The position numbers and the translations under genes are program-made. Positions 10,156-18,061 of a stretch of DNA of 64,000 bases are shown here, piece by piece. Source of the DNA: Enterobacter hormaechei subsp. xiangfangensis (lineage in GTDB: Bacteria > Pseudomonadota > Gammaproteobacteria > Enterobacterales > Enterobacteriaceae); assembly GCF_001729785.1 (NCBI RefSeq), contig NZ_CP017183.1, positions 992,001-1,056,000 of the forward strand. Reading direction: 5' to 3'. The notes beneath the pieces were generated by a model. That model was not told the origin of the DNA. It saw only the letters and a program-made list of their open reading frames with translations, and did not search any database. How positions within the stretch are numbered: position 1 is the stretch's first letter; every line of letters begins with the position of its first letter.

Positions 10156-10194
10156 GCCGCATTTTTATATAACGAAATGCGGCGCCTTTCTTTT
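10156..10194 (+). terminator. Rho-independent terminator after the MFS gene
   Basis: Nine-base-pair stem GCCGCATTT/AAATGCGGC with a 10-base AT-rich loop and a T-rich tail (CCTTTCTTTT), about 30 bases after the stop codon. Confidence 0.85.
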
Positions 10195-10332
10195 AGAAAA
10201 ACGTTTCGCTTTCTCCCCGAAATATCTTTTTTGGCAGCGATGTCACTTTTGCATAAGATAAAGCTAATCCATGCTTTTCATTATTCAGTGAGGGTGTTAA
10301 TTTCAGAGGAAATCACATAAGGAAATAGCACC

Positions 10333-10593
10333 ATGAAAAATCTCATTGCTGAGTTGTTGGTTAAGCTTGCCCAAAAGGAAGAAGAGTCGAAAGAGCTGGT
10401 TGCCCAGGTCGAGGCGCTGGAAATCGTTGTGACGGCGCTGCTGCGACAGATGGCAAAACCAGAGCAGGAGGCGCTGATCGACAACGTTGAAGGCGCGCTG
10501 GAAAAAGCTCGTCCTGATTCACAGGTTCCCGCAGAGGATGCGGAGCTGCTTCAGCAATACGTAAAAAAGCTTTTGAGGCATCCTCGCACTTAA
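10333..10593 (+). CDS. iraP: IraP anti-adapter protein
   Basis: An 86-residue, mostly helical and coiled-coil protein starting MKNLIAELL with heptads in residues 8-45. The E. coli homologue stabilises sigma S by binding the adapter RssB and blocking delivery to ClpXP, and is induced by phosphate starvation through ppGpp. Length and sequence agree. It stands alone between the MFS terminator and the decayed phoA; in E. coli it is next to phoA as well. The Shine-Dalgarno is AAGGAAA. Confidence 0.92.
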   Translation: MKNLIAELLVKLAQKEEESKELVAQVEALEIVVTALLRQMAKPEQEALIDNVEGALEKARPDSQVPAEDAELLQQYVKKLLRHPRT

Positions 10594-10613
10594 CCGGCCA
10601 GAGGTGAAATGAC

Positions 10614-10631
10614 ATGTCACAGAATTGTCAT
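10614..10631 (+). promoter_or_regulatory. Pho box (PhoB site) of the former phoA promoter
   Basis: Two repeats ATGTCAC and TTGTCAT in direct orientation with 11-base periodicity, the layout of the E. coli phoA Pho box (CTGTCAT/GTTGTCAC type). A stretch about 25 bases further on (GTCGCTCTGTTTTTATTTTT) is also close to the E. coli phoA promoter as I remember it. phoA is gone, so the likely remaining target is psiF. Confidence 0.75.
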
Positions 10632-10689
10632 GCAGGATGCCTGGCGTCGCTCTGTTTTTATTTTTACACATTTTTCAGGGTAAATTAAA

Positions 10690-10794
10690 TTGAGACAGAG
10701 CACAGTTTTCACCGCATAATTTCTGCTATTAATTACCGCCTCCCTGCCGGCGAAACCGGATAATGATCATTGTGCCGCTACAGGGCTGAAATAA
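10690..10794 (+). pseudogene. phoA: phoA remnant: alkaline phosphatase gene with its interior deleted
   Basis: This 105-base stretch sits exactly where phoA lies in E. coli, between a Pho box and psiF. Read from TTG 10690 it gives MRQSTVFTA, a stop (TAA 10717), then FLLLITASLPAKP in the same frame, resembling a PhoA signal peptide (E. coli begins MKQSTIALA). The last codons ATGLK-stop (GGGCTGAAATAA) match the E. coli PhoA ending ALGLK. So both ends survive and about 1.3 kb of interior, with the catalytic Ser and all metal ligands, is missing. The start is TTG instead of GTG. It cannot encode alkaline phosphatase. The comparison with E. coli is from memory and should be aligned. Confidence 0.75.
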
Positions 10795-10848
10795 CCGCGG
10801 AGCCCGGCGAAAATCAGGTGCGCAGGGTGGTTTTTTTTCCGTAACGAA
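10793..10848 (+). terminator. Decayed terminator downstream of the phoA remnant
   Basis: AACC...GCCC and GGGT...GGTT arms flank an imperfect loop and end in eight T. It resembles the phoA-psiF intergenic terminator of E. coli, but the middle of the stem no longer pairs well, so read-through into psiF is plausible. Confidence 0.45.
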
Positions 10849-10886
10849 CCAGACTTAACGTGGAACTTCACATAAAGGATGGTGCA

Positions 10887-11207
10887 ATGAAAACAACAAT
10901 ACTGATTACCCTGCTCTCTGGCCTGTGTCTGATGGCATCAGCACATGCGGAAGAGAAAACGTTGACGCCCCAGCAGCAACGCATGACGACCTGTAACCAA
11001 CAGGCGACATCGCAAAGCCTGAAAGGGGATGCCCGTAAAACGTACATGAGCGACTGCCTAAAAAATGGTGCGACAAAACCCGGTGAAAAAAGCCTGACCC
11101 CGCAGCAGCAAAAAATGCGCGAGTGCAATGCCCAGGCGACACAGCAGATGCTGAAAGGCGACGATCGCAGCAAGTTCATGAGCGCGTGCCTGAAAAAACA
11201 GGCGTAG
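10887..11207 (+). CDS. psiF: PsiF, phosphate starvation-inducible periplasmic protein
   Basis: A 106-residue exported protein: signal peptide about residues 1-22 (cleavage after AHA), then two copies of the PsiF repeat, each with LTPQQQ, M..CN.QAT, LKGD.R and MS.CLK. The paired Cys in each repeat may form disulfides. The function is unknown. In E. coli it is co-transcribed with phoA from a PhoB-dependent promoter; here phoA has collapsed but the Pho box 256 bases upstream remains. The start is ATG 10887, preceded by AAGGATG; an earlier in-frame ATG would spoil the signal peptide. Confidence 0.92.
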   Translation: MKTTILITLLSGLCLMASAHAEEKTLTPQQQRMTTCNQQATSQSLKGDARKTYMSDCLKNGATKPGEKSLTPQQQKMRECNAQATQQMLKGDDRSKFMSACLKKQA

Positions 11208-11309
11208 TGCTAACGGGTGAGTCACGGCTGTGGCTCACCCAAAATTTCATACTTTCCCCGCTATCCCCCTCTCTATAATTTGGGAAAATGTTTCAGAATA
11301 TTCCCAAAG

Positions 11310-12413
11310 ATGATGAATGATGAGTTTTATGACAGTCACGAGAACATTCGGGAAGCGTGGCACCAGCAGCTTTCTCAGGATGATTCATACCGTTCCGGTC
11401 TGCGATTTGCCCGGCGAATACGGCTGGCACGCATCGTTGGTCTGGCGGCGCTATTTGTTCCGCTTGCCAGCGTTCTGGTGAGCCAGTTTCTTTCCGGCGT
11501 CTGGTGGTTATTGCTGGTGGGCTGGGTCTTTGTCTGGCCCCATCTGGCCTGGCAGCTGGCTTTTCGTTCGGCTGAACCCCACAGCAGTGAAATTGTTAAT
11601 CTGAAAATCGATGCCATTCTTGCTGGCGTCTGGATGGGGCTAACAGGGTTCAATGCGCTACCAACGGCGGCGCTGATCATGATGATCGGCATGAATATGA
11701 TGGGATCGGGGGGATGTCGCTTATTTCTGACAGGACTGGCGCTGCTTGCCCTGTCTGCTCTGCTCACCGTGCAATCCACGGGTACTCCTGTGCTATTGAC
11801 CTCTGCACCGCTGGCGTTGTGGCTGACGCTCCCCGTGCTGGTGGTCTACCCCATGCTGTTTGCATGGCTCAGCCACCGCACGGCGATCCGGCTGGCAGAG
11901 CATAAGCGTCGGCTTGAGCTGATGAGTACCCGCGACGGAATGACCGGCGTGTTCAATCGCCGTCACTGGGAAACGCTGCTGCGTTACGAATTTGAGGCCT
12001 GCCGTCGCAGCCATCGACAGGCGACGATACTGCTCATTGATATCGATCACTTCAAGGCGATCAACGACACCTGGGGGCATGACGTGGGAGATGAAGCGAT
12101 TGTTGCCATCACGCGCCAGCTTCAGCTGACTCTGCGCTCAGGCGATTATATTGGCCGCTTTGGTGGGGATGAGTTCGCGGTGATCATGTCCGGCACGCCT
12201 GCCGACAGCGCGATTGCAGCGATGTCGCGCGTCCATGAACGGCTGGTCAACATGCCGCTGCACGGAGCACCAACGGCGAGGTTGTGTATCAGCGTTGGGG
12301 TTGCCCCCTGGGGGGCGCAGTTCACCCACTATCGTGAATGGCTAAAGGCGGCGGACGTGGCCCTCTATAAAGCCAAAAATGCCGGACGGGGCCGCACCGA
12401 AGTGGCCGCCTGA
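11310..12413 (+). CDS. dgcC: Diguanylate cyclase DgcC (AdrA/YaiC)
   Basis: A 367-residue membrane-bound enzyme making cyclic di-GMP from two GTP; in E. coli and Salmonella it is switched on by CsgD and activates cellulose synthesis. The N-terminal MASE2-type membrane part (about residues 40-190) has several helices; the GGDEF domain follows from about 200. The active site RFGGDEFAV is intact, and RSGD five residues before it is a canonical RxxD inhibitory I-site. E. coli begins MFPKIMNDE; here the equivalent first codon is ATA, so translation probably starts at ATG 11310 or 11313, with only a poor Shine-Dalgarno. Convergent with proC. Confidence 0.92.
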   Translation: MMNDEFYDSHENIREAWHQQLSQDDSYRSGLRFARRIRLARIVGLAALFVPLASVLVSQFLSGVWWLLLVGWVFVWPHLAWQLAFRSAEPHSSEIVNLKIDAILAGVWMGLTGFNALPTAALIMMIGMNMMGSGGCRLFLTGLALLALSALLTVQSTGTPVLLTSAPLALWLTLPVLVVYPMLFAWLSHRTAIRLAEHKRRLELMSTRDGMTGVFNRRHWETLLRYEFEACRRSHRQATILLIDIDHFKAINDTWGHDVGDEAIVAITRQLQLTLRSGDYIGRFGGDEFAVIMSGTPADSAIAAMSRVHERLVNMPLHGAPTARLCISVGVAPWGAQFTHYREWLKAADVALYKAKNAGRGRTEVAA

Positions 12414-12429
12414 CGCCCGGCGTAGCGCA

Positions 12430-13239
12430 TCAGGACTTACTGAGCTTCTCTGATTTTTCCATGCATTTTTCCATCGCCTCGATCACGGCGGAGCGGAATC
12501 CGCGATCTTCCAGCACGCGCACGGCTTCAATGGTTGTGCCCCCCGGCGAGCACACCATATCTTTCAATTCGCCCGGATGCTTACCCGTTTCCAGCACCAT
12601 TTTGGCCGAGCCCATCACCGCCTGCGCTGCAAATTTGTAGGCCTGCGCGCGCGGCATTCCGCCCAATACGGCAGCATCGGCCATGGCTTCGATAAACATA
12701 AAAACATACGCCGGGGCAGAGCCGCTCACGCCGACCACCGGGTGGATCATCGGTTCGGCAATCACTTCCGCTTCGCCGAAGCAGCGGAAGATATTCAGTA
12801 CATCTGCCACGTCTTCAGATGTGACCAGCGCGTTCGGGGTAACGGAGGTCATACCGGCATTCACCAGCGACGGGGTGTTTGGCATGGCGCGAACAATCTT
12901 ACGGTCGTGACCCAGCGCGCGGGCGAGCTGATCGAGGGTCACGCCTGCGGCAATCGACACCACCAGGGTCTCTTTGTTAAGGCTGGAGGTGATCTCGCTC
13001 AGGACTTTAATCATGATATTCGGCTTAACGGCGCCAAAGACAATATCCGCCACCTGAGCCACTTCCTGCGCGCTTTCGGCAGCGTTGACACCATACTCAT
13101 CACGCAGCGCCGCGACTTTATCCGGGGATGGGGTATAGACCCAAATCTGCCCCGGCAGCACCTGCCCACTGGCAATCAGTCCGCCGAGGATAGCTTTGCC
13201 CATGTTTCCGCAGCCGATAAACCCGATTTTCTTATCCAT
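12430..13239 (-). CDS. proC: Pyrroline-5-carboxylate reductase
   Basis: Last step of proline synthesis: NADPH-dependent reduction of 1-pyrroline-5-carboxylate. 269 residues as in E. coli. The Rossmann motif GFIGCGNMG is at residues 5-13 and the conserved C-terminal block SGSAPAYVFMFIEAMADA lines the active site and decamer interface. A GTG codon directly precedes the ATG; I use ATG 13239 because the family starts at MDKKIGF or MEKKIGF. Divergent from yaiI with 97 bases between. Confidence 0.97.
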   Translation of the reverse strand: MDKKIGFIGCGNMGKAILGGLIASGQVLPGQIWVYTPSPDKVAALRDEYGVNAAESAQEVAQVADIVFGAVKPNIMIKVLSEITSSLNKETLVVSIAAGVTLDQLARALGHDRKIVRAMPNTPSLVNAGMTSVTPNALVTSEDVADVLNIFRCFGEAEVIAEPMIHPVVGVSGSAPAYVFMFIEAMADAAVLGGMPRAQAYKFAAQAVMGSAKMVLETGKHPGELKDMVCSPGGTTIEAVRVLEDRGFRSAVIEAMEKCMEKSEKLSKS

Positions 13240-13336
13240 CACGTCTCTCCGTTATTATGCGTTGTTATCTCTCATTGATAGCTTAACAACGAAATGCAGG
13301 CGACAATAGTCGCCAGAATCATAATGGGGAGAGACG

Positions 13337-13795
13337 ATGGCGATTTGGGTTGATGCGGATGCGTGTCCGAATGTGATTAAAGAGATTTTATTTCGTGCTG
13401 CCGAGCGCGTGCAGATGCCGCTAACGCTGGTGGCGAACCAGAATATCCGCGTGCCGCCCTCCAGATACATCCGATCTCTGCGCGTTCCGGCCGGGTTTGA
13501 CGTGGCGGATAACGAGATAGTACGCCTGTGTGACGCAGGAGATCTGGTGATCACGGCGGATATCCCGCTGGCTGCCGACGTGCTGGCGAAGGGGGCCGCG
13601 GCGCTTAACCCGCGCGGCGAGCGCTACTCTCCGGCAACGATCCGGGAGAAGCTCACCATGCGTGATTTTATGGATACGCTGCGTTCCAGCGGCGTGCAAA
13701 CCGGTGGGCCGGACAGCCTGTCGCAGCGCGATCGCCAGCAGTTTGCCGCCGAGCTGGATAAATGGCTGCTGGAAGTGAAGCGCCGCCCGGCGTAG
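13337..13795 (+). CDS. yaiI: YaiI, UPF0178/DUF188 protein
   Basis: A 152-residue protein of the UPF0178 family, starting [11 protein letters not shown] with clustered acidic residues resembling PIN-like nuclease folds; no activity is established to my knowledge. The Shine-Dalgarno GGGAGAG is strong. The gene ends inside the left arm of its own terminator. Order proC-yaiI-aroL is as in E. coli. Confidence 0.9.
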   Translation: MAIWVDADACPNVIKEILFRAAERVQMPLTLVANQNIRVPPSRYIRSLRVPAGFDVADNEIVRLCDAGDLVITADIPLAADVLAKGAAALNPRGERYSPATIREKLTMRDFMDTLRSSGVQTGGPDSLSQRDRQQFAAELDKWLLEVKRRPA

Positions 13796-13814
13796 CCCAC
13801 CTCCGGGCGGTTTT
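13783..13814 (+). terminator. Terminator overlapping the 3' end of yaiI
   Basis: CCGCCCGG within the last yaiI codons pairs with CCGGGCGG after the stop, followed by TTTT. It isolates yaiI from the TyrR-regulated aroL promoter just downstream. Confidence 0.75.
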
Positions 13815-13884
13815 GTGGTACAGTGTGGCTTCCACAGGCTTGTCATTCCGTACCGCTTTGCAGTAAAGTTAGCGCAACATCTAC

Positions 13885-13902
13885 TGCAATCATTTCTTTA
13901 CA
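13885..13902 (+). promoter_or_regulatory. TyrR box upstream of aroL
   Basis: TGCAAT-N6-TTTACA fits the TyrR consensus TGTAAA-N6-TTTACA with a perfect right half. It lies 38 bases before the aroL start. E. coli aroL is repressed by TyrR and TrpR; I see only this one clear box and no convincing TrpR operator. Confidence 0.6.
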
Positions 13903-13939
13903 GCCTTCAGTTATCCGGCAGCAAGGGGAACACCTGGTT

Positions 13940-14464
13940 ATGAACCCACCCATCTTTTTAGTTGGCCCTCGCGGCTGTGGGAAAACCACCGTTGGTCTGG
14001 AGCTGGCGCGTTTGTGCCAGAGTCAGTTTGTCGATACTGACCACTGGCTTCAGGAGAATGCGGGTAAGACTATCGCCGATATCGTTGAAGATGAGGGTTG
14101 GGAGAGCTTTCGTGCGCGTGAAACGGCCACGCTGGAAGCGGTGACCGCGCCGTCAACCGTGATTGCGACCGGTGGGGGCATTATCCTGGCGTCGTATAAC
14201 CGCCAGTTTATGCGCGAAAAGGGTGTCGTGATCTACCTCTGTGCCCCGGTCTCTACGCTGGTGGGGCGGCTGGAGGCGTTTCCGGAAGAGGGGCAGCGCC
14301 CGGCGCTGACCGCGAAACCGCTGAGTGAAGAGGTCAGCGAGGTCCTCGCCGAACGCGATGCACTGTACCGCGAGGCGGCACACCACGTTGTGGATGCGTC
14401 GGCGTCACCCGAAAAAGTTGCGATTCAGATTATTACCGCCCTGCGTTTGGCTTGCGCCAGCTAA
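13940..14464 (+). CDS. aroL: Shikimate kinase II
   Basis: Phosphorylates shikimate at O3 in the chorismate pathway (cytoplasm). 174 residues, the exact E. coli AroL length. Walker [10 protein letters not shown] is at residues 9-17, the shikimate-binding DTDHWL near 31-36 and the ATGGGII loop near 77-83. The start at ATG 13940 is set by [12 protein letters not shown]; the upstream open frame is promoter DNA. First gene of an aroL-yaiA-aroM group probably controlled by TyrR. Confidence 0.96.
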   Translation: MNPPIFLVGPRGCGKTTVGLELARLCQSQFVDTDHWLQENAGKTIADIVEDEGWESFRARETATLEAVTAPSTVIATGGGIILASYNRQFMREKGVVIYLCAPVSTLVGRLEAFPEEGQRPALTAKPLSEEVSEVLAERDALYREAAHHVVDASASPEKVAIQIITALRLACAS

Positions 14465-14508
14465 CAGCCGTCTATACTCATAGCTCAGACATAAAAAAAG
14501 GATGAGCT

Positions 14509-14700
14509 ATGCCAACCAGACCTCCCTATCCACGTGAAGCCCGCATCGTTACCGTTGAAAAAGGTAATGGTGATCAAACCGTAACCTGGTACCAGCTGCG
14601 TGCCGATCACCCTAAACCTGATTCGCTGATCAGCGAACATGAAACCGAACAGGAAGCGCTGGATGCGAAACGGCGCTATGAGGATCCTGAGAAGTCCTGA
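14509..14700 (+). CDS. yaiA: YaiA, small protein of the aroL-yaiA-aroM cluster
   Basis: A 63-residue soluble protein, nearly the same as E. coli YaiA ([11 protein letters not shown]... and [18 protein letters not shown]). No function is known. It is 44 bases behind aroL with its own AAAAGGATG Shine-Dalgarno, so it is likely co-transcribed. Confidence 0.9.
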   Translation: MPTRPPYPREARIVTVEKGNGDQTVTWYQLRADHPKPDSLISEHETEQEALDAKRRYEDPEKS

Positions 14701-14841
14701 CAGGAATCCGAATTCGTTACAACCGTGCCTGAATCACACTTTTAACTTATCGCTGATGTTAAGCAGCAGTTAATATTTAGTTATTACAGGTGGATTCGGA
14801 AAGGCCAGTCGATCTTTACACTACGGTGTTGAGATCCCCTG

Positions 14842-14887
14842 CTACGCTTGGTGCTGTTTTGTTGAATAAATGAACAGTGCAGCGTAG
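14842..14887. other. Long imperfect hairpin upstream of aroM
   Basis: CTACGCT (14842-14848) pairs with AGCGTAG (14881-14887), and inside it CTGTT (14854-14858) pairs with AACAG (14873-14877). It ends 50 bases before the aroM start, in the 236-bp yaiA-aroM gap. There is no T-run, so it is not a simple terminator; it could act in the mRNA leader. Confidence 0.4.
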
Positions 14888-14936
14888 TGAGCCTGCACCT
14901 GTGTGGCAGTTGTGGTAGTAACGGAAGGCGATCAAA

Positions 14937-15614
14937 ATGAAGGCGACGTTGGCGATCCTCACGATTGGTGTGGTGCCTGTAAGCGAAGTATTACCGCTCT
15001 TAACCGAGCATGTCTCTGAACAACAAATTACGCATCTCAGTCTGTTAGGGAAGCTCAGTCGGGAAGAGGTCATGGAAGACTACGCGGTCGGAGAGGGGGA
15101 AGATCCCCTGGCAACGTTACTCAGTGACGGTAAACTGGCGCATGTGTCGCGCCAGAAAATCGAGCGCGCGCTACAGGGCGTGATCGAAGTGCTCGACAAT
15201 CAGGACTATGACGTCATTTTGCTGATGAGCACGGCACCCGTTAAAGGACTCAGCGCGCGTAATGCCATTCTGCTCGAACCGATGCGGATTATCCCCCCGC
15301 TGGTGGCCTCTATTGTTGATGGTCATCAGGTTGGGGTCATCGTTCCCGTTGAGGAACTGCTGGATAACCAGACGGTGAAGTGGGCTGCGCTGGAGCACAC
15401 CCCGCTGTACGCGCTGGCTAACCCGTTCTGGGACAGCGAAGCGAAGCTGATTGCGGCCGGGCAGGAATTGATCGACAGAGGGGCGGATGTCCTGATGCTC
15501 GACTGCCTGGGCTTCCATCAGCGGCATCGTGATTTATTGCAAAAGGCGCTGGATGTTCCGGTGCTGCTCTCTAACGTCCTGATGGCGCGTCTGGCGTCAG
15601 AATTACTGGTGTAA
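14937..15614 (+). CDS. aroM: AroM family protein
   Basis: A 225-residue protein of the AroM family, co-regulated with aroL in E. coli; its biochemical role is not established. The sequence has an Asp/Glu racemase-like flavour: [12 protein letters not shown] at the N terminus, a central VGVIVPVEE strand, and [17 protein letters not shown] with a Cys near residue 191. The start is ATG 14937. The 236 bases before it hold a hairpin and may contain a separate promoter. Confidence 0.9.
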   Translation: MKATLAILTIGVVPVSEVLPLLTEHVSEQQITHLSLLGKLSREEVMEDYAVGEGEDPLATLLSDGKLAHVSRQKIERALQGVIEVLDNQDYDVILLMSTAPVKGLSARNAILLEPMRIIPPLVASIVDGHQVGVIVPVEELLDNQTVKWAALEHTPLYALANPFWDSEAKLIAAGQELIDRGADVLMLDCLGFHQRHRDLLQKALDVPVLLSNVLMARLASELLV

Positions 15615-15652
15615 TGATTTTGCGTGACAGGTCATGAGCATGGCCCCTATAG

Positions 15653-15973
<321 letters not shown>

Positions 15974-15979
15974 AAGCAT

Positions 15980-16010
15980 GCCGGGTGGCGCATTCGCTTA
16001 CCCGGCCTAC
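15980..16010. repeat. REP element between ppnP and rdgC
   Basis: GCCGGGTGGCG ... CCCGGCCTAC, a typical enterobacterial REP (palindromic unit) with imperfect stem, in a convergent gap. A near-identical unit occurs at 47529-47558. Confidence 0.85.
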
Positions 16011-16020
16011 GTTTTGCCTG

Positions 16021-16935
16021 TCAGCGCTGCGCTTCGCCGCCGAGACCTTCCACCAGGTTCTGAATCAGCGCCGCCAGCTCGCCGGTCATCAGGATAAAGT
16101 CTGCGTCAAAGCGCTGAGCATAATCTTCGCGGTCGATATCTTCGTTCTGATCGCGCAGTTCATCGCAGAATTTCAGGCGCTTCACGGATCCATCATCACA
16201 CATCACAAACTGAATGCGCTGCTGCCAGTCGAGAGCCAGTTTGGTCACCACTTTGCCCGCTTCAATGTGCACGGCGATTTCGTCGCTCACCAGTTCCTGT
16301 TTCTTCGCGCGGATCACGCCGCCATCTTCCAGCAACGCTTTCAGCTCTGCTTCATCAAGGATCTGGAAGCCCTGCGCGGCAGTCCCGCTGCGCACCCACT
16401 CGGTCAGGGTCAGCTCAATCGGCGTTTCCAGCGCCAGCGGTACCACCGGTAATGAGCCAAGGCTCTTACGCAGCAGCGCCAGCGTATCTTCGGCTTTTTT
16501 GGCGCTGGCGCAGTCCACCATAATCAGCCCGTTAACGGTGTCGATCCACATCATGGTCTGGCTAAAGCGGCTAAAGGCGCGCGGCAGCAGCGAGTGCAGC
16601 ACTTCATCCTTCAGCGAATCTTTTTCGGTTTTTTTAAGCTTACGGCCCTGTTCAGCTTCCAGCTTGAAGATCTTCGCTTCGAGTGCCTGCTTAACCACGG
16701 GCGTCGGCAGGATCTTCTCTTCTTTGCGGGCGCAAACGATGATTTGCCCCGTGCTGCTGGCGTGGGTCAGCGCATCGCTTTGAGAACCCATTGGCGGAAC
16801 CCAGCCGGTTTTTGCCATATCCTGGCTACCGCAAGGGGTAAAGGAGTAAGCGGCTAACTGTTTTTCCATCTCTTCTGCACGCAGCGAAACGTCGCGGCTG
16901 AGACGGTAAACCATCAAATTTTTGAACCACAGCAT
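16021..16935 (-). CDS. rdgC: RdgC, nucleoid-associated recombination modulator
   Basis: A 304-residue DNA-binding protein forming a ring-shaped dimer around DNA; it restrains RecA and is required in E. coli recombination-dependent-growth mutants. The start is set at ATG 16935 ([16 protein letters not shown]), four codons inside the open frame. The sequence is nearly colinear with E. coli RdgC including [17 protein letters not shown] and the C-terminal [16 protein letters not shown]. Divergent from mak. Confidence 0.96.
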   Translation of the reverse strand: MLWFKNLMVYRLSRDVSLRAEEMEKQLAAYSFTPCGSQDMAKTGWVPPMGSQSDALTHASSTGQIIVCARKEEKILPTPVVKQALEAKIFKLEAEQGRKLKKTEKDSLKDEVLHSLLPRAFSRFSQTMMWIDTVNGLIMVDCASAKKAEDTLALLRKSLGSLPVVPLALETPIELTLTEWVRSGTAAQGFQILDEAELKALLEDGGVIRAKKQELVSDEIAVHIEAGKVVTKLALDWQQRIQFVMCDDGSVKRLKFCDELRDQNEDIDREDYAQRFDADFILMTGELAALIQNLVEGLGGEAQR

Positions 16936-17058
16936 GATAATTTCCACGGCCTTGTCGTTAAATCAGCGGGCATGATAACGAATTGTCGCATCGCTTGCAT
17001 TGCTAATCGGGAAGCAGGCTTCTACTCTGTTGATAATCAAAATAATGAGGAGTGTCTT

Positions 17059-17964
17059 GTGCGTATTGGGATTGATTTGGGCGGCACCAAAACAGAAGTC
17101 ATTGCGTTGAGCGAGCAGGGGGAGCAACTGTTTCGCCACCGTCTGCCTACGCCGCGCGATGATTATCACCAGACCATAGAGACGATTGCCCGCCTGGTCG
17201 ATATGGCAGAGCAGGCAACGGGCGAGACGGGCACAGTCGGGATGGGGATCCCTGGCTCCATTTCGCCGTATACCGGCGTGGTGAAAAACGCCAACTCCAC
17301 CTGGCTCAACGGTCAGCCGTTTGATAAAGACTTAAGCCAACGCCTGAACCGGGAAGTGCGTCTGGCGAATGACGCAAACTGCCTGGCGGTGTCTGAGGCC
17401 GTGGATGGCGCAGCGGCTGGCGCGCAGACCGTATTTGCCGTAATTATCGGCACCGGCTGCGGGGCGGGCGTGGCCTTCGGAGGGCGCTCGCATATTGGCG
17501 GCAACGGCACCGCGGGCGAGTGGGGGCACAACCCGCTGCCGTGGATGGATGAAGATGAACTCAAATACCGCGCCGAAGTGCCGTGCTACTGTGGCAAGCA
17601 GGGCTGTATAGAGACCTTTATCTCCGGTACGGGGTTTGCCACCGATTATCATCGTCTGAGCGGCCAGCCGCTGAAAGGTAACGAGATTATGCGTCTGGTT
17701 GAGGAGCAGGATCCGGTGGCTGAACTGGCGCTCAGCCGCTACGAAATGCGGCTGGCTAAGTCACTGGCGCATGTGATCAATATCCTCGATCCGGACGTGA
17801 TTGTGCTGGGCGGCGGCATGAGCAACGTCGACCGACTTTACGCCACGGTGCCAACGCTGGTGAAACAGTGGGTATTTGGCGGCGAGTGCGAAACGCCGAT
17901 CCGCAAAGCCGTCCACGGTGACTCCAGCGGCGTGCGAGGCGCGGCGTGGCTGTGGCCGGAATAA
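17059..17964 (+). CDS. mak: Mak, ROK-family fructokinase (manno(fructo)kinase)
   Basis: Phosphorylates fructose, and mannose, to the 6-phosphate with ATP. 301 residues with ROK features: phosphate-1 motif [10 protein letters not shown] at the N terminus, [18 protein letters not shown] with the zinc His, and the zinc cluster [10 protein letters not shown]. The start is GTG 17059 with GAGGAG before it, as in E. coli; a longer open frame precedes it. In K-12 araJ lies next; here mak is followed directly by a repeat and convergent sbcC. Confidence 0.95.
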   Translation: MRIGIDLGGTKTEVIALSEQGEQLFRHRLPTPRDDYHQTIETIARLVDMAEQATGETGTVGMGIPGSISPYTGVVKNANSTWLNGQPFDKDLSQRLNREVRLANDANCLAVSEAVDGAAAGAQTVFAVIIGTGCGAGVAFGGRSHIGGNGTAGEWGHNPLPWMDEDELKYRAEVPCYCGKQGCIETFISGTGFATDYHRLSGQPLKGNEIMRLVEEQDPVAELALSRYEMRLAKSLAHVINILDPDVIVLGGGMSNVDRLYATVPTLVKQWVFGGECETPIRKAVHGDSSGVRGAAWLWPE

Positions 17965-17965
17965 A

Positions 17966-18060
17966 CGCAAAACGGCAACTTGCGTTGCCGTTTATGATGT
18001 TTGTACCCTCTCCCACAGGGAGAGGGCCAGGGTGAGGGCATCAGACCGCACCGTCCCCCA
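17966..18060 (+). repeat. Composite hairpin repeat, copy A (mak/sbcC)
   Basis: Two hairpins in series: AAACGGCAAC/GTTGCCGTTT (17970-17993) and CCCTCTCCC/GGGAGAGGG (18006-18026), followed by GGTGAGGGCATCAG and ACCGCAC. It fills the whole gap between the mak and sbcC stop codons. Related copies are at 41945-42060 and, inverted, 53281-53394; the second half alone recurs at 27783-27835. The first hairpin with its T-run can serve as a terminator. Confidence 0.85.
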
Positions 18061-18061
18061 T

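Noticed and set aside
10594..10886. An intact small gene between iraP and psiF
   Set aside because: The only frame resembling a protein contains an internal stop and is explained as the two ends of phoA.
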